DNA of 64,000 nt from Crambe crambe (Eukaryota > Porifera > Demospongiae > Poecilosclerida > Crambeidae): positions 8,967,338 to 9,031,337 of the forward strand of contig OZ004581.1 of assembly GCA_963924555.1 (NCBI GenBank), read 5' to 3'. Positions 11,175 through 24,300 of the stretch are shown piece after piece; within the stretch, counting starts at the first letter, position 1, and every line of letters starts with the position of its first letter. Both the position numbers and the translations under genes were made by a program. Under the pieces are notes generated by a model. That model worked only from the letters and a program-made list of their open reading frames with translations, did no database searches and was not told the DNA's origin.

Positions 11175-12665
11175 CTGAGGGTGGGGGAGGGGAATAGATC
11201 AGGTGATTTTATCAAAGCTGAAAGATACTGATTATGGTACAGTAAACTCCCTCCTTAATTAACAAAACCTTCTGAATTCCTATTAAGAGCCATTAGTTAT
11301 TAATTGGATAGAGAAAACATGACTACATTTTTGAGAAATAACAACACTTTATTTTTTGAAATTCTTCATTTTCCTAACAATAATTCTTTCAATTTAGTGT
11401 GACCTGATAACATAGATGTCAATATGCAATTTTCCCCACTTTGGAATTTCACCAATTTTCATAGCAACAAATACCACCAAGGATTAAACAAAGAGGGTTA
11501 TACAATAGAATTACTCAAACCCACCCCAAGGCAATTGCACTTCATTATGGTGATGGCATTGTGTCATCACCTGCCAGACGTGTGACAGTGGAGGGTAGAA
11601 ATCTTTTGAAAAAAGACTCACCAGTGACCTCAGCTACCCAATTAACCCTACCAGTGAGGTAAGATAGCTCTTAGATCCACAGAAACCTTATAGACCAGAT
11701 AAAGGGAATCTTCCCCTGCTATCCCCCTAAAAACCACTAATTCAATGATTATTTAATAGGACCTAGACACAATAAATCTAGAAAACTATTATAATTATTG
11801 TGTATCCATACACCAGCCACTACTATGATATTCCACACGAATAGTTCAACATCATCCTTATACGACATCCACTTCCTATAGGATTAGCTATAGGATTAGA
11901 CAGCTGCTACTAATAATGACAGGGACAATCACAGGAGGAGGGAGGGCATGTTAGAGTCTTGCTACTAATAATCACATGACCTTGAGTTCCCATAGTATAA
12001 AAATGACTAACACTGTGTTGCCTTGGAAACCCCAGGCAGATATTAGCCTTATACCTGATGTTACCAAGGACAACGGAATTATGAATATTCCAACTAGAAA
12101 CAGCATGTTAACAATTTCCTCCATGTGGTAGATTGCCTGAGGATACAGAGCTATGAAGTGGGTCCAACCCAAATAATATGGTTGTGCATACTAATACTGT
12201 TCCTGATTGTTCAAGCCGTAGTAAAGATGAAACAACTTAATTAGTAAACAACTGAGAAAAGTGGAATACAAATAGACTATTGCCACAAAGAATGAATAAA
12301 TAAATAAATTTCTGAGATAAATTTCAATTTATGGCCAAATAAAATTAATGGCCACTTCAAATTCATCAACAGTTAACTTGAGCCACGTGCCAGAACATGC
12401 TGTGGACCTGATTATTAATTGTTCAGAACACTTGTATGAATAATATAAAATGGCTCATTGGCTCAAGTTACTTGTTGAATTAGACCACTTTTCTCTGCTT
12501 TTGAGAGATCCTTAGTGCAAAGGTCATCATGATATTCACACTCTTGCAGTTAGTGAATTTCTCTCCAGTTTTGGTTCAAGGTTTTTTTGCATGAGGTGTT
12601 CTAGAGGTCTTTTGCATGAGGTGTTCTAGGGGTACTCTCTCTCTCTCTCAGCTAACTTAACTTAC
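11175..12665. other. No gene seen
   Basis: AT-rich DNA with no exon I can support. It lies between two SLU7-like exon relics on the same strand, so it may be a decayed intron. Confidence 0.4.
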
Positions 12666-12793
12666 TGAGTGATTGTTTGGGAAGATGTCTTCTTCATAAC
12701 ATGACTTAGCAATGGCTTTCTCTTGTCCCTTGATGACATTGCCAGAGCGAGAATACTCCACATAATTCTCAACAACAGTTCATTGGGTGGTAC
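12666..12793 (-). pseudogene. SLU7-like: SLU7-like internal exon relic
   Basis: Minus-strand reading gives PPNEL and then, after a one-base slip, [19 protein letters not shown] and [12 protein letters not shown] before a GTAAGT donor. The blocks YVEYSR, VIKGQE and KYEED-like followed by NNHS match SLU7, where they precede the C-terminal exon seen at 11008-11174. The order agrees with one gene on the minus strand. The one-base frame slip suggests a pseudogene. Confidence 0.6.
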
Positions 12794-13934
12794 CTACACA
12801 ATGACAAATACGCATACCATATAAGGTAGCAGTAATATATCATAGCTCCAGCCAAGACCCACAGAATAGCAGCAAAGAAAAGGGAAAGAGCAGTCAGTGA
12901 AGTCATCATTATTGTTGGGACCAGATATTATGCTGTGAGCAAATGTGTGCGAAATTTTCAGAGAAACCAACCAATCAGCATTGGACTGCAGTAAAGCAGA
13001 AATATCTCAGAGGCACAGTCAATTTGTTTGTATGGCAAATGAGGCTCCAGTATGACTATTGCTTTGAAAGTCCTGTGTGCCTACGAATCTTGATACAATT
13101 AGGCCCTGAAGGAGGCAATGTGTGATAGCTAACTACATCACTTCTTAAACCAACAAACTTCTGGCCTAGCCCAAGAATCCATTTTCTTGGTCTGGCCAGG
13201 AGCGTTAATGGATTGTATTATACATGTTTATCGTATCACACTATTTTTATCTTTGTTTATATTTCCTGATTTGAGCAAGCTAAAATCAATGATTGAATTC
13301 CTAGCAGGATTAGAATTGTGGAGATGTCTTGCCACCTGTACCTAGAGCACACACCACACCACACCACACCTCTGTCAATACCATACCACCTGCAGGCTAG
13401 CACCTAGAAAACAGTCCAGATAGTAATCATCACTATTGCCCCATCCCTCATTGGACCTGTTGCATTGGACTACATGATTGGTTTAGAAAACTCTTTGGTC
13501 AAGTCAGTGCCCAGTCACTTGACCATTACAAGAAGTGATTATGCCCACAAAGTGCCTATTATGATGCTCCCTAACTAATTATAGAAGCATGTCTAACGAG
13601 GTTAGTGAATTAGAACCATGGAAACAGAGGAGGGGGGAATATTATTATAACAAAGTGGCTTATCATATGACCTGGGAGTCCAGGAAAAGCATGTCACCCA
13701 CACCATAATTCTTATTTGCCTAACAAAATTAGAAATTAGTGTGACCTGAAAACCGTAGGACACAGGACAAACATCATCATGACTTCCTACTACACTCATG
13801 CAAATTCTTCATTCTCATGGTCTTCTAGCATGGTCTCTCATGTACACATCTGTCATGATTATTATGTATGTCTGTCATGACTGTCTCCCACCCTCTGCAT
13901 GTAATCCTTGGTTCTAATGATCTTCTAGCATGGG

Positions 13935-13972
<38 letters not shown>

Positions 13973-14729
13973 CCTCCTCCATAGTAAGCAAGTGCAACAA
14001 AAATACCACTTAGGACTTACAACCACCAGTAACCACCCAAGAAATAGCAACTTCCTGGTTGTAACAGTGTACCTCCCCGAGGCAATCCATTATGGGCATA
14101 AACCAAGTTCATAAGGTCACTTTCAGGCATGGATATACTTTCTTCCATCATTGTTGATGTGTTTAGAGGTATGTGACCTACCCATGCAATGGTGACAGAC
14201 AAGATGTACACATGATAAGGTGACCTTTCTCTCACATGTACAGTATCTCTTCTCTCAAAGTGAGCTTGCTATATGTTATACATGCTCCCTTCACAGTCTG
14301 TCTACATATTCCAGTGTTTCCTCCAGTATACTAAATGCAGGGTGGGCCACTCTGTTGGGATATAGAACTTCAAAGAAAGTGGGCTGGGTCTATGGCACTA
14401 ATTGGATTATATTTCATGAATATACTTAAGGACCCTGTTTGAAAGTACAGCTAGGGGAGACTCTGATATTCCCTCATTCTGTGCTGAATATTAACCATTA
14501 ACCATAACAAAACAACAGATTCCAACAAAGTGCAATACTCTAACATGGACTGCTTGCGATTCCCTAATATGGTGACTATTAAGGCTCTCTTGATCTGTCT
14601 GTCATGTGATGTGGCTACCACCTGCCAGGACAGACCTACCATGCCATACATAACATACACTTGCTATGGAAACTCAGATCTGTCATCTCATCAGACATGG
14701 AACATGCATGTCTCATGCACTGCACTCAC
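12794..14729. other. No firm gene; CT microsatellite
   Basis: A (TC)n run lies near 13937-13970. A short open stretch near 14080-14180 on the minus strand (MMEESISMPESDLMNLVYAH) has a GTACAC donor-like end and might be an exon of gene F, but the phase does not match exon 2 of F, so I do not call it. Confidence 0.35.
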
Positions 14730-15113
14730 AGCTAAGTCCAAGTCTTCATCTTCCCCCTCCCACTGCTCCCCCTCTCCTGCAAAGCCTTTCTCCACATCAA
14801 AGTCATCAGCATCTGAAAATACCACATAAAACGTAACTCAAGCTGACCAATCAGAATCTTCACTGCTGATATCACCAACCATTCAGTAAACTGAGGGGGC
14901 TTTATTTGCAAGACTATGACTAGGGCCAACCCTCTGGTCCACACTGTAATCCACCCTTTATTTAAAATAGTTGGGAGATTGAAGATATGTAGCAAACCCA
15001 TTTACACATGACATGTTAGCGGCAAACTAGTTGGCTGGAGATTTAGCTAGAAGGCAGCTGATGTCTAAAGTGAGTACTAAATATTGTCACTTACCCCAGA
15101 AGTCTTCTGACAT
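14730..15113 (-). CDS. Gene F: start of an acidic protein, two exons
   Basis: Exon 1 has ATG at 15113 and reads MSEDFWG, donor GTAAGT at 15094. Exon 2 (14812-14730) follows a TTTTCAG acceptor, joins in frame and reads DADDFDVEKGFAGEGE, QWEGEDEDLDLA, then GTGAGT. Just upstream the DNA is rich in CpG (GGCGCGCGCGC near 15170), as at a promoter. The acidic Trp/Asp/Glu composition recalls linkers of coat proteins, but I cannot name the family and see no certain later exon. Confidence 0.4.
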
Positions 15114-15432
15114 CTCTGTAGTTTTATCAATCGGTAAAGGATCGATTTTCGCGCCGATTCTTATTTGGCGCGCGCGCATATAAACAATAATGAATCATAG
15201 CTACAGAACTGTTGATGCCATGGCCAGTCTGAGACCAAGCAGTGGGGTCCTCTTGCTAGGAGTATGCTATCTTCCTCCCTCGCTCTGCCAGTGGTTCCTG
15301 AGGGAGAGGAACACACATAATTTAAACAAGATGGAAGTTGATGGAACCTCTGATTGAAATAGACTGGAATTTCTGGAGGTTGTTGAGAGATACACCCATT
15401 ATACTTAAATTACCCACCACATCACTCACACA

Positions 15433-16526
15433 TCATATATCTTCCACCTCCTTCTCCCAAATATCAGTACAACCTACCACACTGTACTTTTGTTCGATAC
15501 TAGATGCAATATCTTTGCGATCGACAAAAGGATCTCTGAGGGCTGTGCAGAGACTGTTCCAAGATGGTGGCTGACTTCCCTTCATCTTCAGCCACTGTTT
15601 GATGAGTTCTCTCATGCATCCATTGATGTTATTGGGGTTGTCAACTTCTATCTTCTCAACTTCAGCATCTGATAGTCCTAGGACGACTCCAAGGTCCTCC
15701 CATTCCTTCACTATGTCAATCAATGCTGTCCTCACATTGCGATAGGCTGCATGCAGGCAAACACCCAATGGCATGACTCACAGCTATGTTGCTAGGTAGC
15801 TCACTGAGTATAACTATACATGTGCATGAGATATACTATCCACTCACTCAAGGTGTCATCTTTAACTTGACTTGCTTCAACTGATTTTCTTGTTGGTTCA
15901 CTCTATAGACATACACAATGGAGGTTGTCTTTAAATCATAGAAGATGATGTTCTTTAACTTACATCAGGAGCACTGCTTGTTCCTAGTGGTTGAGGTTTG
16001 CTGGTCAAAGTTGTGGACTGAGTAGGTGCTGGACTGCAACCAGGTTGAAGTTGAGGTGCACTTTGCAACTGGTTCAATGCTGAGATGGAAACATAATATT
16101 AATAACTACCAGCAGTGACAGGTCAGGGAATTTGTGAATACACACCATTAGAGGTAACAAACCAGGTGGGTCTTTCACTTCTGTCCTCTGAGATAGTTTG
16201 GCAGCTATCTATCTACAGTATCTAGTCACAACCCACCCACACCATGTAACACTGGATGGGGCCCCCACTTCAGCTAGCTAGCATCTTTTACAAACATTTT
16301 TGAACACAATGGTAGCTACCCTCAGTCATCATGTTATAGCTCTGGGCCACGATATAAAATATTGTGACTAGACCTATAAAATTCATTATTCATTGTACTA
16401 GTAACCTAATATTATTCACCCTAACACACACTCTGATCCAATGATTACCTGTATGAGCAAATTGTGAGGATTGATGGTGTCTATTAGACTCTGTCAAAGG
16501 TTGTTCGTCTATTAAAGATCGTTTGC
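15433..16526 (-). CDS. Gene B 3' part: linkers and terminal Death domain
   Basis: Four exons join in frame: 16526-16449 (KRSLIDEQPLTESNRHHQ, phase 1 at both ends), 16079-15964 (ALNQLQSAPQLQPGC, Pro/Gln/Thr-rich), 15902-15848 (SEPTRKSVEASQVKDD) and 15746-15433 with TGA stop. The last encodes a Death-domain fold: hydrophobic heptads, LGLSDAEVEKIE, then LIKQWLKMKGSQPPSW, a Trp and the closing DIASSIEQKY. Such domains recruit partners by homotypic contact in apoptotic or immune signalling. No further exon lies before the gene F promoter, so this is the C-terminus. Confidence 0.7.
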
Positions 16527-17278
16527 CTATCAGAGAATACCAAGATCATGTGACAATTAGAATGCTGTATACTGTAGGCACAGGAAACTGTTAAGATTAA
16601 AACTGAAAATAATTTTGGGATCAACTAAGCTATAATTATTTGAAAAAATAATTAACCAAATTCCAATTTCTGCTCCAAGCAGAATTGATATACTGTCTAT
16701 GCATAAATAAACATGTATCAATTTATAAAATAAAGGAAGAATAGAATTAGTTAACGGGCATATCATGCTACGAAAATAGTTGGGGAGACGGTTCATATTG
16801 CAAAAATTCATCTGGTGACATAAAATTAATGGTCCCTCAAGGACCGCAATTTGAGGGTCCCTCCTTGCCAGGGGACAATTTTTATAAAATGAACACAAAT
16901 CAGAGTTCTCCCTAAAGGGTGGTAGAGTGGTGCAGCACCGCTCTGATGGGTCCCATTTTTATTTCATGTGGTTAAAAGAATGTATTTTAATTGCCACAAG
17001 AACGTCAAAATCCTTTAATGTAGTGTTCAAGCACCGCTCTGATCAATTTTTCTGGGGAGAACCCTGTAAATAATAAAGTCCATAATCACTCGATCCCTCT
17101 GAGGTGGTAAAACATGCAAGTACGAATTTCTTGCTTGTATGAATACACAGTGATGTGGATGTCACACTGTGGTGGTGTCACATTGTGGTGGTGTACCATT
17201 GATGATTGTCCAATTATCATTCCATGAGCAGACAAACAGCTGCTAGATCAAGACTAGTGGTCTAATTGTATAACTCAC

Positions 17279-18589
17279 AACGAATCACAGTGTCTCTAAT
17301 AGATTTAGCAAGTTGGTTCAATCCAATATCTTCCAGCACAGACACCAGAGTCTCCCAGGACACAGGCTGTCTGCCTTTCCCTTGCAGCCATTCTTGAAAC
17401 ACTTGATAGTTGATGTTTTCAGCATTCTTCATCAATTCTTTTTCAAGGGCACTGATGTGAGCTCCAGTTTGGTCTTCCAGGAGGAGTATTCCGAACTCAG
17501 GGTACTTTTTTCCCACTTCTTTAGTCAAGTTCACTTTAGAGTCTTGTAAAGGGAAGTTGATGATGTTTATCATGGTTGGAGAACCTGCAATTAAAGCCCC
17601 ATGAAGTTTCAGGAGATGAGAGTCAATAGTCCCTGGGACCCTAATAATAGTCTACCCTGACTAGCTGGACCCACTCAGGGGCAGATCCAGGAATTTTGAA
17701 AGGGGGGATTTCAGATCTGCACTTGCGCATAGAAATTTTTTTTTTCAAAAACCATGCCTTTTTTAAATTAGAAATGCCCACTTTCAAATGATGTGCTTTA
17801 TTTCAAAGTTCATAAACAAGCCTTGTCTGGCTGCATGAGCGAAGGTTTGCTAGTTAGGCTACCACAACTTACAATAGTTAGCTAGAAAAGGGGGGGCATC
17901 TTCCCCCAATGCCCCTCCCATGGATCTGCCCCTGCCACTTTGAACTTTGAGGTACACACATACAGTACATGTACTGTAGCTATGACAACTGCATTGTTAG
18001 CCTAGTGCCTGGATGAATTGTATTGCTAGCACTATGAGTCAGAGGCAGTTGTCAGCTCATCTAAACGGTTCATACTGAAGTCAGAGAGATTATGCAAATA
18101 CAGTCTAATCAGACCACCCTGTGATGAGACCACCTAGCTCTTTATTATTAATGGCCTGTCTAAACAGCACCTATTTTAGCTACAGTGAAACCTGACCACC
18201 CTATAATGAGAGCTCTCTATTAAAGCCACTCCGTCATGTCCCAACAGCACCTATTCCAATTATTTTGACCTCCCTAAAGACACCACATCCCTACTTGTTC
18301 CTGGTCCATAGGTGGTCAAAATTTATAAGTTAGCTATACTAGCAAACTATCCACTCACTCAAGGTGTCATCTTTAACTTGACTTGCTTCAACTGATTTTC
18401 TTGTTGGTTCACTCTATAGTAAAAGTTGTCTTTAAATCATAGAAGATGACATTCCTTAGCTATAACCACTTACATCAGGAGCACTGCTTGTTCCTAGTGG
18501 TTGAGGTTTGCTGGTTAAAGTTGTGGACTGAGTAGGTGCTGGACTGCAACCAGGTTGAAGTCGAGGTGCACTTTGTAACTGGTTCAATG
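17279..18589 (-). CDS. Gene B: Pro/Gln linker, SEP linker and first Death-like domain
   Basis: Exons 18589-18474 (ALNQLQSAPRLQPGC), 18413-18359 (SEPTRKSVEASQVKDDTL) and 17584-17279 join with matching phases. The 306-nt last exon encodes SSPTMINIINFPLQDSKV, an LTKEVGKKY helix, GILLLEDQTGAHI, FQEWLQGKGRQPVSW and LNQLAKSIRD; the pattern of W, LxxxL and LAxxI fits a Death-fold domain. Near-copies occur at 42535-42840, 39000-39301 and 35130-35425. Both ends are phase 1, which allows cassette shuffling. Confidence 0.7.
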
Positions 18590-18678
18590 CTGAGATGAAA
18601 ACATAATCATAACAATCATAATTGCTATCTACCATCAGTGACAGGTCAGGGAGTAGTTTTAGTTCACTACACCAGTAC

Positions 18679-18803
18679 CTTTCTCCAATTCTTTCTTTAA
18701 CTGATCAATCTCCTTGTTCTTTTCTTGTATTTCTCTGTCCTTTAAACTCAGTTGCTGCTCATAGTGTTCCTTGTGAGTCTGCTCAAACTTTTGATAAAAC
18801 AAT
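18679..18803 (-). CDS. Gene B coiled-coil exon
   Basis: A 125-nt exon with acceptor TTCCAG and donor GTACTG. It reads LFYQKFEQTHKEHYEQQ then LSLKDREIQEKNKEIDQ and LKKELEK, a clear coiled coil with heptad L/I. It joins the preceding exon in phase 2 and the next in phase 1. The same exon, also 125 nt, is at 51201-51325 in gene C. It probably mediates self-assembly of the protein. Confidence 0.75.
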
Positions 18804-18912
18804 CTGGAAAAACAACAACAACAACAACAACAAAACAACAAATAAACAAACAAACAAACAAAACCCATGCATGGGTATAGTACAAGTTAGTCAATACAGT
18901 CATCACAAGTAC

Positions 18913-19142
18913 TTTTTCTGCATGTCTTGAATGCCTATAGTGCTCAGATGTTGGAGGAGGTGAGGTCTGGATACCATCTCAATCTCTTCCTGCCACAGGT
19001 CTAGCAGAATCTTGGCATTATTGTTGATGTACTCCAAGTGTTCTGACATCTCCAAGACTTCTGCCAGTTCCTTCACCTTCTCACACTTCTGAACCTCCAT
19101 GGCAATAACCTCAAGTTCAGAAGGAGAGACAATAGCAATCTC
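18913..19142 (-). CDS. Gene B helical exon after the COR domain
   Basis: A 230-nt exon, acceptor TTTTCAG. It reads EIAIVSPSELEVIAMEVQ, CEKVKELAEVLEMSEHLE and LLDLWQEEIEMVSRPHL, all helical. It may be a degenerate six-helix fold: the SRPHLLQHL segment and the final IGIQDMQKK look like the end of a Death-like bundle. The donor (GTACTT here, GTATAC in gene C) is weak, but the exon length and phase are identical in both copies. Confidence 0.65.
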
Positions 19143-19207
19143 CTGAAAAAACAACAATAACGACAACAACATTAATTAACACCCACTTATCGTAGTTAGC
19201 TACTCAC

Positions 19208-21213
19208 CTGTCGAATACTCAACCAGAAGTTTTGGTCAATATTTAATTTTATCCGAACACTTTTTTCACAAACTAGTGTAGGATTAGAAATGGTGGCATC
19301 CTCTGGAAGGATGATGAAATGATCTCTCTGTGGACAACCTTCACACTTCAATGCAAAATTGATGCCAATCCCTGGCAGCCATTTCTTGATTTCTGTGAAT
19401 GACTGTTGAATGATTTCAAGTATGGCATGACATGAACTTATGAAGGTGGGACATTTATATTTCCTTGAGTCAATACGTTGTACGTCAATTCTCACACTAA
19501 ACTTTTCCTCTGTAATGAAAAGTCTGTCCAGTTGCTGTCCAGGAGATCCAAACAAGAATTGGATTTGATTTTGATACATTTTCTTATCAACTGGTAGATG
19601 ACATTTAGGATGCTTTGACATGACTGCTGCCAGTTGAGTGAAGAAGCCTGGAGGCAAGTAGTTGGTGCTGAAAACAAGATGCAATGGAATTGCAGAGTTG
19701 ATGGCAGTGCTAGTTGAGTGTGGATCATCAACTTTCGGTAAATGAGGTAACATGGATGGAACAAAATACTTCAAACCAGGACCTTTATGCTTTTCAGTAC
19801 TGATTTTAGCAATAATCAAAAAATGCTCCAATAGATCCACAATCTGTTGAGGTTCCAACTTTTTTTGAGCTCTCAATACTTTTTGGTATAATGATTCTAC
19901 CAGTATTCCATCCTTACGCAGCAATTTCCAGAGACGACTGTTTCTATATTCTTCTCGCCCTTCCAGTGCCAACAAACGGGCTATTTGTTTGACAAGCCAT
20001 TGAGGGTCAGCAATGACACAAGATTTCAAGCTGGGGATGTCAGAGTAGTGAAAGAACACGGCAAGATCGTGATAAAATGTGAGAATGCTAGTAAGAGTAT
20101 CTTCAGGGATTAGACATGCTCTACATAATTCCTTCACTTCCTCTAAAGGAACTACTGGCTTCTTTTGAGATCTGGTATATCTCTGGAACACTTTCCTGAA
20201 CAGCAACCAAGTGATTGGAGTACGAATAGCTAAATCTTCAGTTGCAAAGTCACTGACAATCGTACGAATGAACTTAAAAGTGTCATCTTCAAGCTCTCCC
20301 ATACCAGCTGTTGTGTTATCGACTATTGCTCCATCCAGAACAATGTCAGAAAAGGCTTTACCTGTTAATTCTGAAGAAAGCTTTTCAAGAATCTCATGTT
20401 TTCTTTCCTTAACAGAAACATCGTCACCATGTGAACCAACAGGCAGAACGAGAGGATACTTGGGGACTTCTTCATCTTCATCACTTTCTTTATCTATAAT
20501 GAGCCTCTTATTCGAGAGAGTAGCATGAATGGTGGATATCCACTGCACCATCAAGTCAAGTGTGGATATATCTTCTAGATGCTCAGTGGCTCTTCCTTTA
20601 AAATAGGTAAGACACTGATACTGATCATGGAGATCACACCTGGCATCAAACATTAAGAGAAACAATGTCCTCGCAGTTAGAAAAGCAGGAAGAATTTTAA
20701 GAAAGACTGGCTGGCCTCCACAATCCCACACATGCAGATAAACTTCCTCTCTGATAAATGGGTCACCAGTGGTTATAACAGAAAGAATCTCTTTCAAAAT
20801 CCCCTCAATTAATGGGTGGTCAAACTTGGGGGCAGTTTTACTAGGTTGAATCTCACCACTGCTCACATCACTTTCACTGCTTGTATCACTTCCACTGTTC
20901 GCATCACTTCCTGTGGCAGAATTGGAATCTTTGTAGTCAAGAATAGTTTGTATCAACTGAGCAAGTCCTTTGATTTCATCAGCATCAGTTATTTTTGTCC
21001 AGAATTTTCCTTCCTGGCTGCAGGCCCAGTAACTCTCAGTGGGGCGGAGGGAGAACGTGTCAGCAACCTGGGTGCTGTAGGCTTCACAGGGAAGGGGCAG
21101 ATTCATCAAGCCATTGAGTAAACTGCTCTTGCCCACACCTCCAGGACCAACGATCATCACACGAGCATATGCAACCTTCGTTTCACCATGCCCCAGGGCA
21201 TTCAGGTAATCCA
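19208..21213 (-). CDS. Gene B ROC-COR GTPase exon
   Basis: A single 2006-nt exon entered in phase 1 and left in phase 0 (SIRQ, GTGAGT). Ras-of-complex features: P-loop GPGGVGKSS near residue 23-31, G3-like VWDCGGQPVF near 165, G4-like PVGSHGDD near 255. COR-like features follow: TPITWLLFRKVFQRY, the DLAVFFHYSD segment, ADPQWLVKQIARLL, and a C-terminal LKCEGCP motif. ROC and COR occur together in ROCO proteins, GTP-controlled scaffolds. A Ser/Asp-rich insert (GSDTSSESDVSSG) lies between P-loop and G3 and is shorter in gene C. The first true residue is encoded across the intron (G plus TG), so the apparent start in this exon is not a start codon. Confidence 0.9.
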
Positions 21214-21265
21214 CTGAAAATCAAAAGTACAAAATAATTAATATCTATCAAAATAAAAATATTAC

Positions 21266-21287
21266 CTTCAGTCCTTGAGGCTCGAAT
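21266..21287 (-). CDS. Gene B 22-nt exon joining the array to ROC
   Basis: Acceptor TTTTTTATTGAG, then codons for IRASRTE and one extra G, donor GTAATA. Entered in phase 0 and left in phase 1, it supplies the G that completes GTG at the ROC exon (V DYLNALG). The gene C copy (53705-53726) has the same length, phase and sequence except for one residue (TRASRTE). This exon fixes the frame of the array: the upstream triplets must be whole codons. Confidence 0.75.
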
Positions 21288-21374
21288 CTCAATAAAAAAG
21301 AATTCAACATGGAAATTCAACATGGAAACGAAGTTGATTCAAAAGTGAATTATGCACAAAAGACATACACTCAC

Positions 21375-24300
21375 CACCTGAAAATATGAACACCACAACA
21401 GTGAAAGTATTATGAGATTAAGTGTGAGCAAACACAGGGAGAAAGCTGACTCTCAGGTCATGACTCAATGTACGTGTTATGATTAACAATGCATTAATTT
21501 TGGTAGACAACATGTAAGCAACAATGCAGAGAGTGAGTCAGTTCAGGATAACTTACTGACTGAAGGATGAAATTAATACGACGACAGCATGAGAGAATAG
21601 ACAGCATGTAAAGGTAAGAGAATAGACAGCATGTAAGTAACCATGCAGAGAGTGAGTACATTCAGAATAACTTACTGGCTGAAGGATGACAATGAAGGTA
21701 CGACAGGGTAAGAGAATAGACAGCATGTAAGTAACTATGCAGATAGTGAGTATGTCTAGAATAACTTACCATCTGAAGGAATGAAATTAAGCATCAAAAT
21801 ACGACAATGAAGGTATGACAGGGTAAGAGAATAGACAGCATGTAAGTGACAATGCAGGGAGTGAGTCAGTTCAGAATAACTCACCAACTGAAGGAATGAA
21901 ATTAAGCATCAGTGAAGGTACGACAGGGTAAGAGAATAGACAGCATGTAAGGGTAAGAGAATAGACAGCGTGTAGGTAACAATGCAGAGAGTGAGTCAGT
22001 TCAGAATAACTTACTCCCTGAAGGAATGAAATTAATCAAAATATGACGACAGCATAAGAGAATAGACAGCATGTAAGGGTAAGAGAATAGACAGCATGTA
22101 AGTAACCATGCAGAGAGTGAGTACGTTTAGAATAACTTACATCCTGAAGGAATAAAATTAAGCATCAAAATACGACAGTGAAGGTACGACAGGGTAAGAG
22201 AATGGACAGCATTGCAGAGAGTGAGTCAGTTCAAAATAACTTACTATCTGAAGGAATAAAATAAAGCATCAAAATACAACAGTGAAGGTACGACAGGGTA
22301 AGAGAATGGACAGCATGTAAGTAACAATGCAGAGAGTGAGTCAGTTTAAAATAACTTACCAACTGAAGGAATAAAATTAAGCATCAAAATACAACAGTGA
22401 AGGTACGACAGGGTAAGAGAATAGACAGCATGCAAGTAACAATGCAGAGAATGAGTCAGTTCAGAATAACTTACATCCTGAAGGAATGAAATTAAGCATC
22501 AAAATACGACGACAGGGTAAGAGAATAGACAGCATGTAAGTAACAATGCAGAGAGTGAGTCTGTACAGAATAACTTACTCGCTGAATGAATGAAATTAAG
22601 CATCAAAATACGACAATGAAGGTACGACAGGGTAAGAGAATAGACAGCATGTAAGTAACAATGCAGAGAGTGAGTATGTTCAGAATAACTTACCTCCTGA
22701 AGGAATGAAATTAAGCATCAAAATACGACAGTGAAGGTAAGACAGGGTAAGAGAATAGACAGCATGTAAGTAACAATGCAGAGAGTGAGTACGTTCAGAA
22801 TAACTTACCTCCTGAAGGAATGAAATTAAGCATCAAAATACGACAGTGAAGGTAAGACAGGGTAAGAGAATAGACAGCATGTAAGTAACAATGCAGAGAG
22901 TGAGTGCGTTCAGAATAACTTACCAACTGAAGGAATGAAATTAAGCATCAAAATACGACAGTGAGGGTAAGACAGGGTAAGAGAATAGACAGCATGTAAG
23001 TAACAATGCAGAGAGTGAGTACGTTCAGAATAACTTACCTTCTAAAGGAATGAAATTAAGCATCAAAATACGACAGTGAAGGTAAGACAGGGTAAGAGAA
23101 TAGACAGCATGTAAGTAACAATGCAGAGAGTGAGTGCGTTCAGAATAACTTACCAACTGAAGGAATGAAATTAAGCATCAAAATACGACAGTGAGGGTAA
23201 GACAGGGTAAGAGAATAGACAGCATGTAAGTAACAATGCAGAAAGTGAGTACATTCAGAATAACTTACCTCCTGAAGGAATGAAATTAAGCATCAAAATA
23301 CAACAGTGAAGGTACGGCAGGGTAAGAGAATAGACAGCATGTAAGTAACAATGCAGAGAGTGAGTTAGTTCAGAATAACTTACTCGCTGAAGGAATGAAA
23401 TTAAGCATCAAAATGCGACAACAGGGTAAGAGAATAGACAGCATGTAAGTAACAATGCAGAGAGTGAGTGCGTTCAGAATAACTTACCAACTGAAGGAAT
23501 GAAATTAAGCATCAAAATATGACAGTGAAGGTAAGACAGGGTAAGAGAATAGACAGCATGTAAGTAACAATGAAGAGAGTGAGTACATTCAGAATGACTT
23601 ACTCTCTGAAAGAATAAAGTTAAGCATCGAAATACGACAGTGAAGGTAAGACAGGGTAAGAGAATAGACAGCATGTAAGTAACAATGCAGAAAGTGAGTA
23701 CATTCAGAATAACTTACCTCCTGAAGGAATGAAATTAAGCATCAAAATACAACAGTGAAGGTACGGCAGGGTAAGAGAATAGACAGCATGTAAGTAACGA
23801 TGCAGAGAGTGAGTTAGTTCAGAATAACTTACTCGCTGAAGGAATGAAATTAAGCATCAAAATACGACAACAGGGTAAGAGAATAGACAGCATGTAAGTA
23901 ACAATGCAGAGAGTGAGTGCGTTCAGAATAACTTACCAACTGAAGGAATGAAATTAAGCATCAAAATACGACAGTGAAGGTAAGACAGGGTAAGAGAATA
24001 GACAGCATGTAAGTAACAATGAAGAGAGTGAGTACATTCAGAATAACTTACTCTCTGAAAGAATAAAGTTAAGCATCGAAATACGACAGTGAAGGTAAGA
24101 CAGGGTAAGAGGATAGACAGCATGTAAGTAACAATGCAGAAAGTGAGTACATTCAGAATAACTTACCTCCTGAAGGAATGAAATTAAGCATCAAAATACA
24201 ACAGTAAAGGTACGGCAGGGTAAGAGAATAGACAGCATGTAAGTAACAATGCAGAGAGTGAGTACATTCAGAATAACTTACTCTCTGAAAGAATAAAGTT

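Noticed and set aside
16557..16898. Minus-strand open frame MCSFYKNCPLARRD (copy at 41862-42302)
   Set aside because: Lies in an intron between well-joined exons; it differs between copies by indels and is repeat-like.
20211..21121. Plus-strand open frames opposite the ROC-COR exon (also 52698-53560)
   Set aside because: Shadows of the coding strand; the minus strand has the domain motifs.
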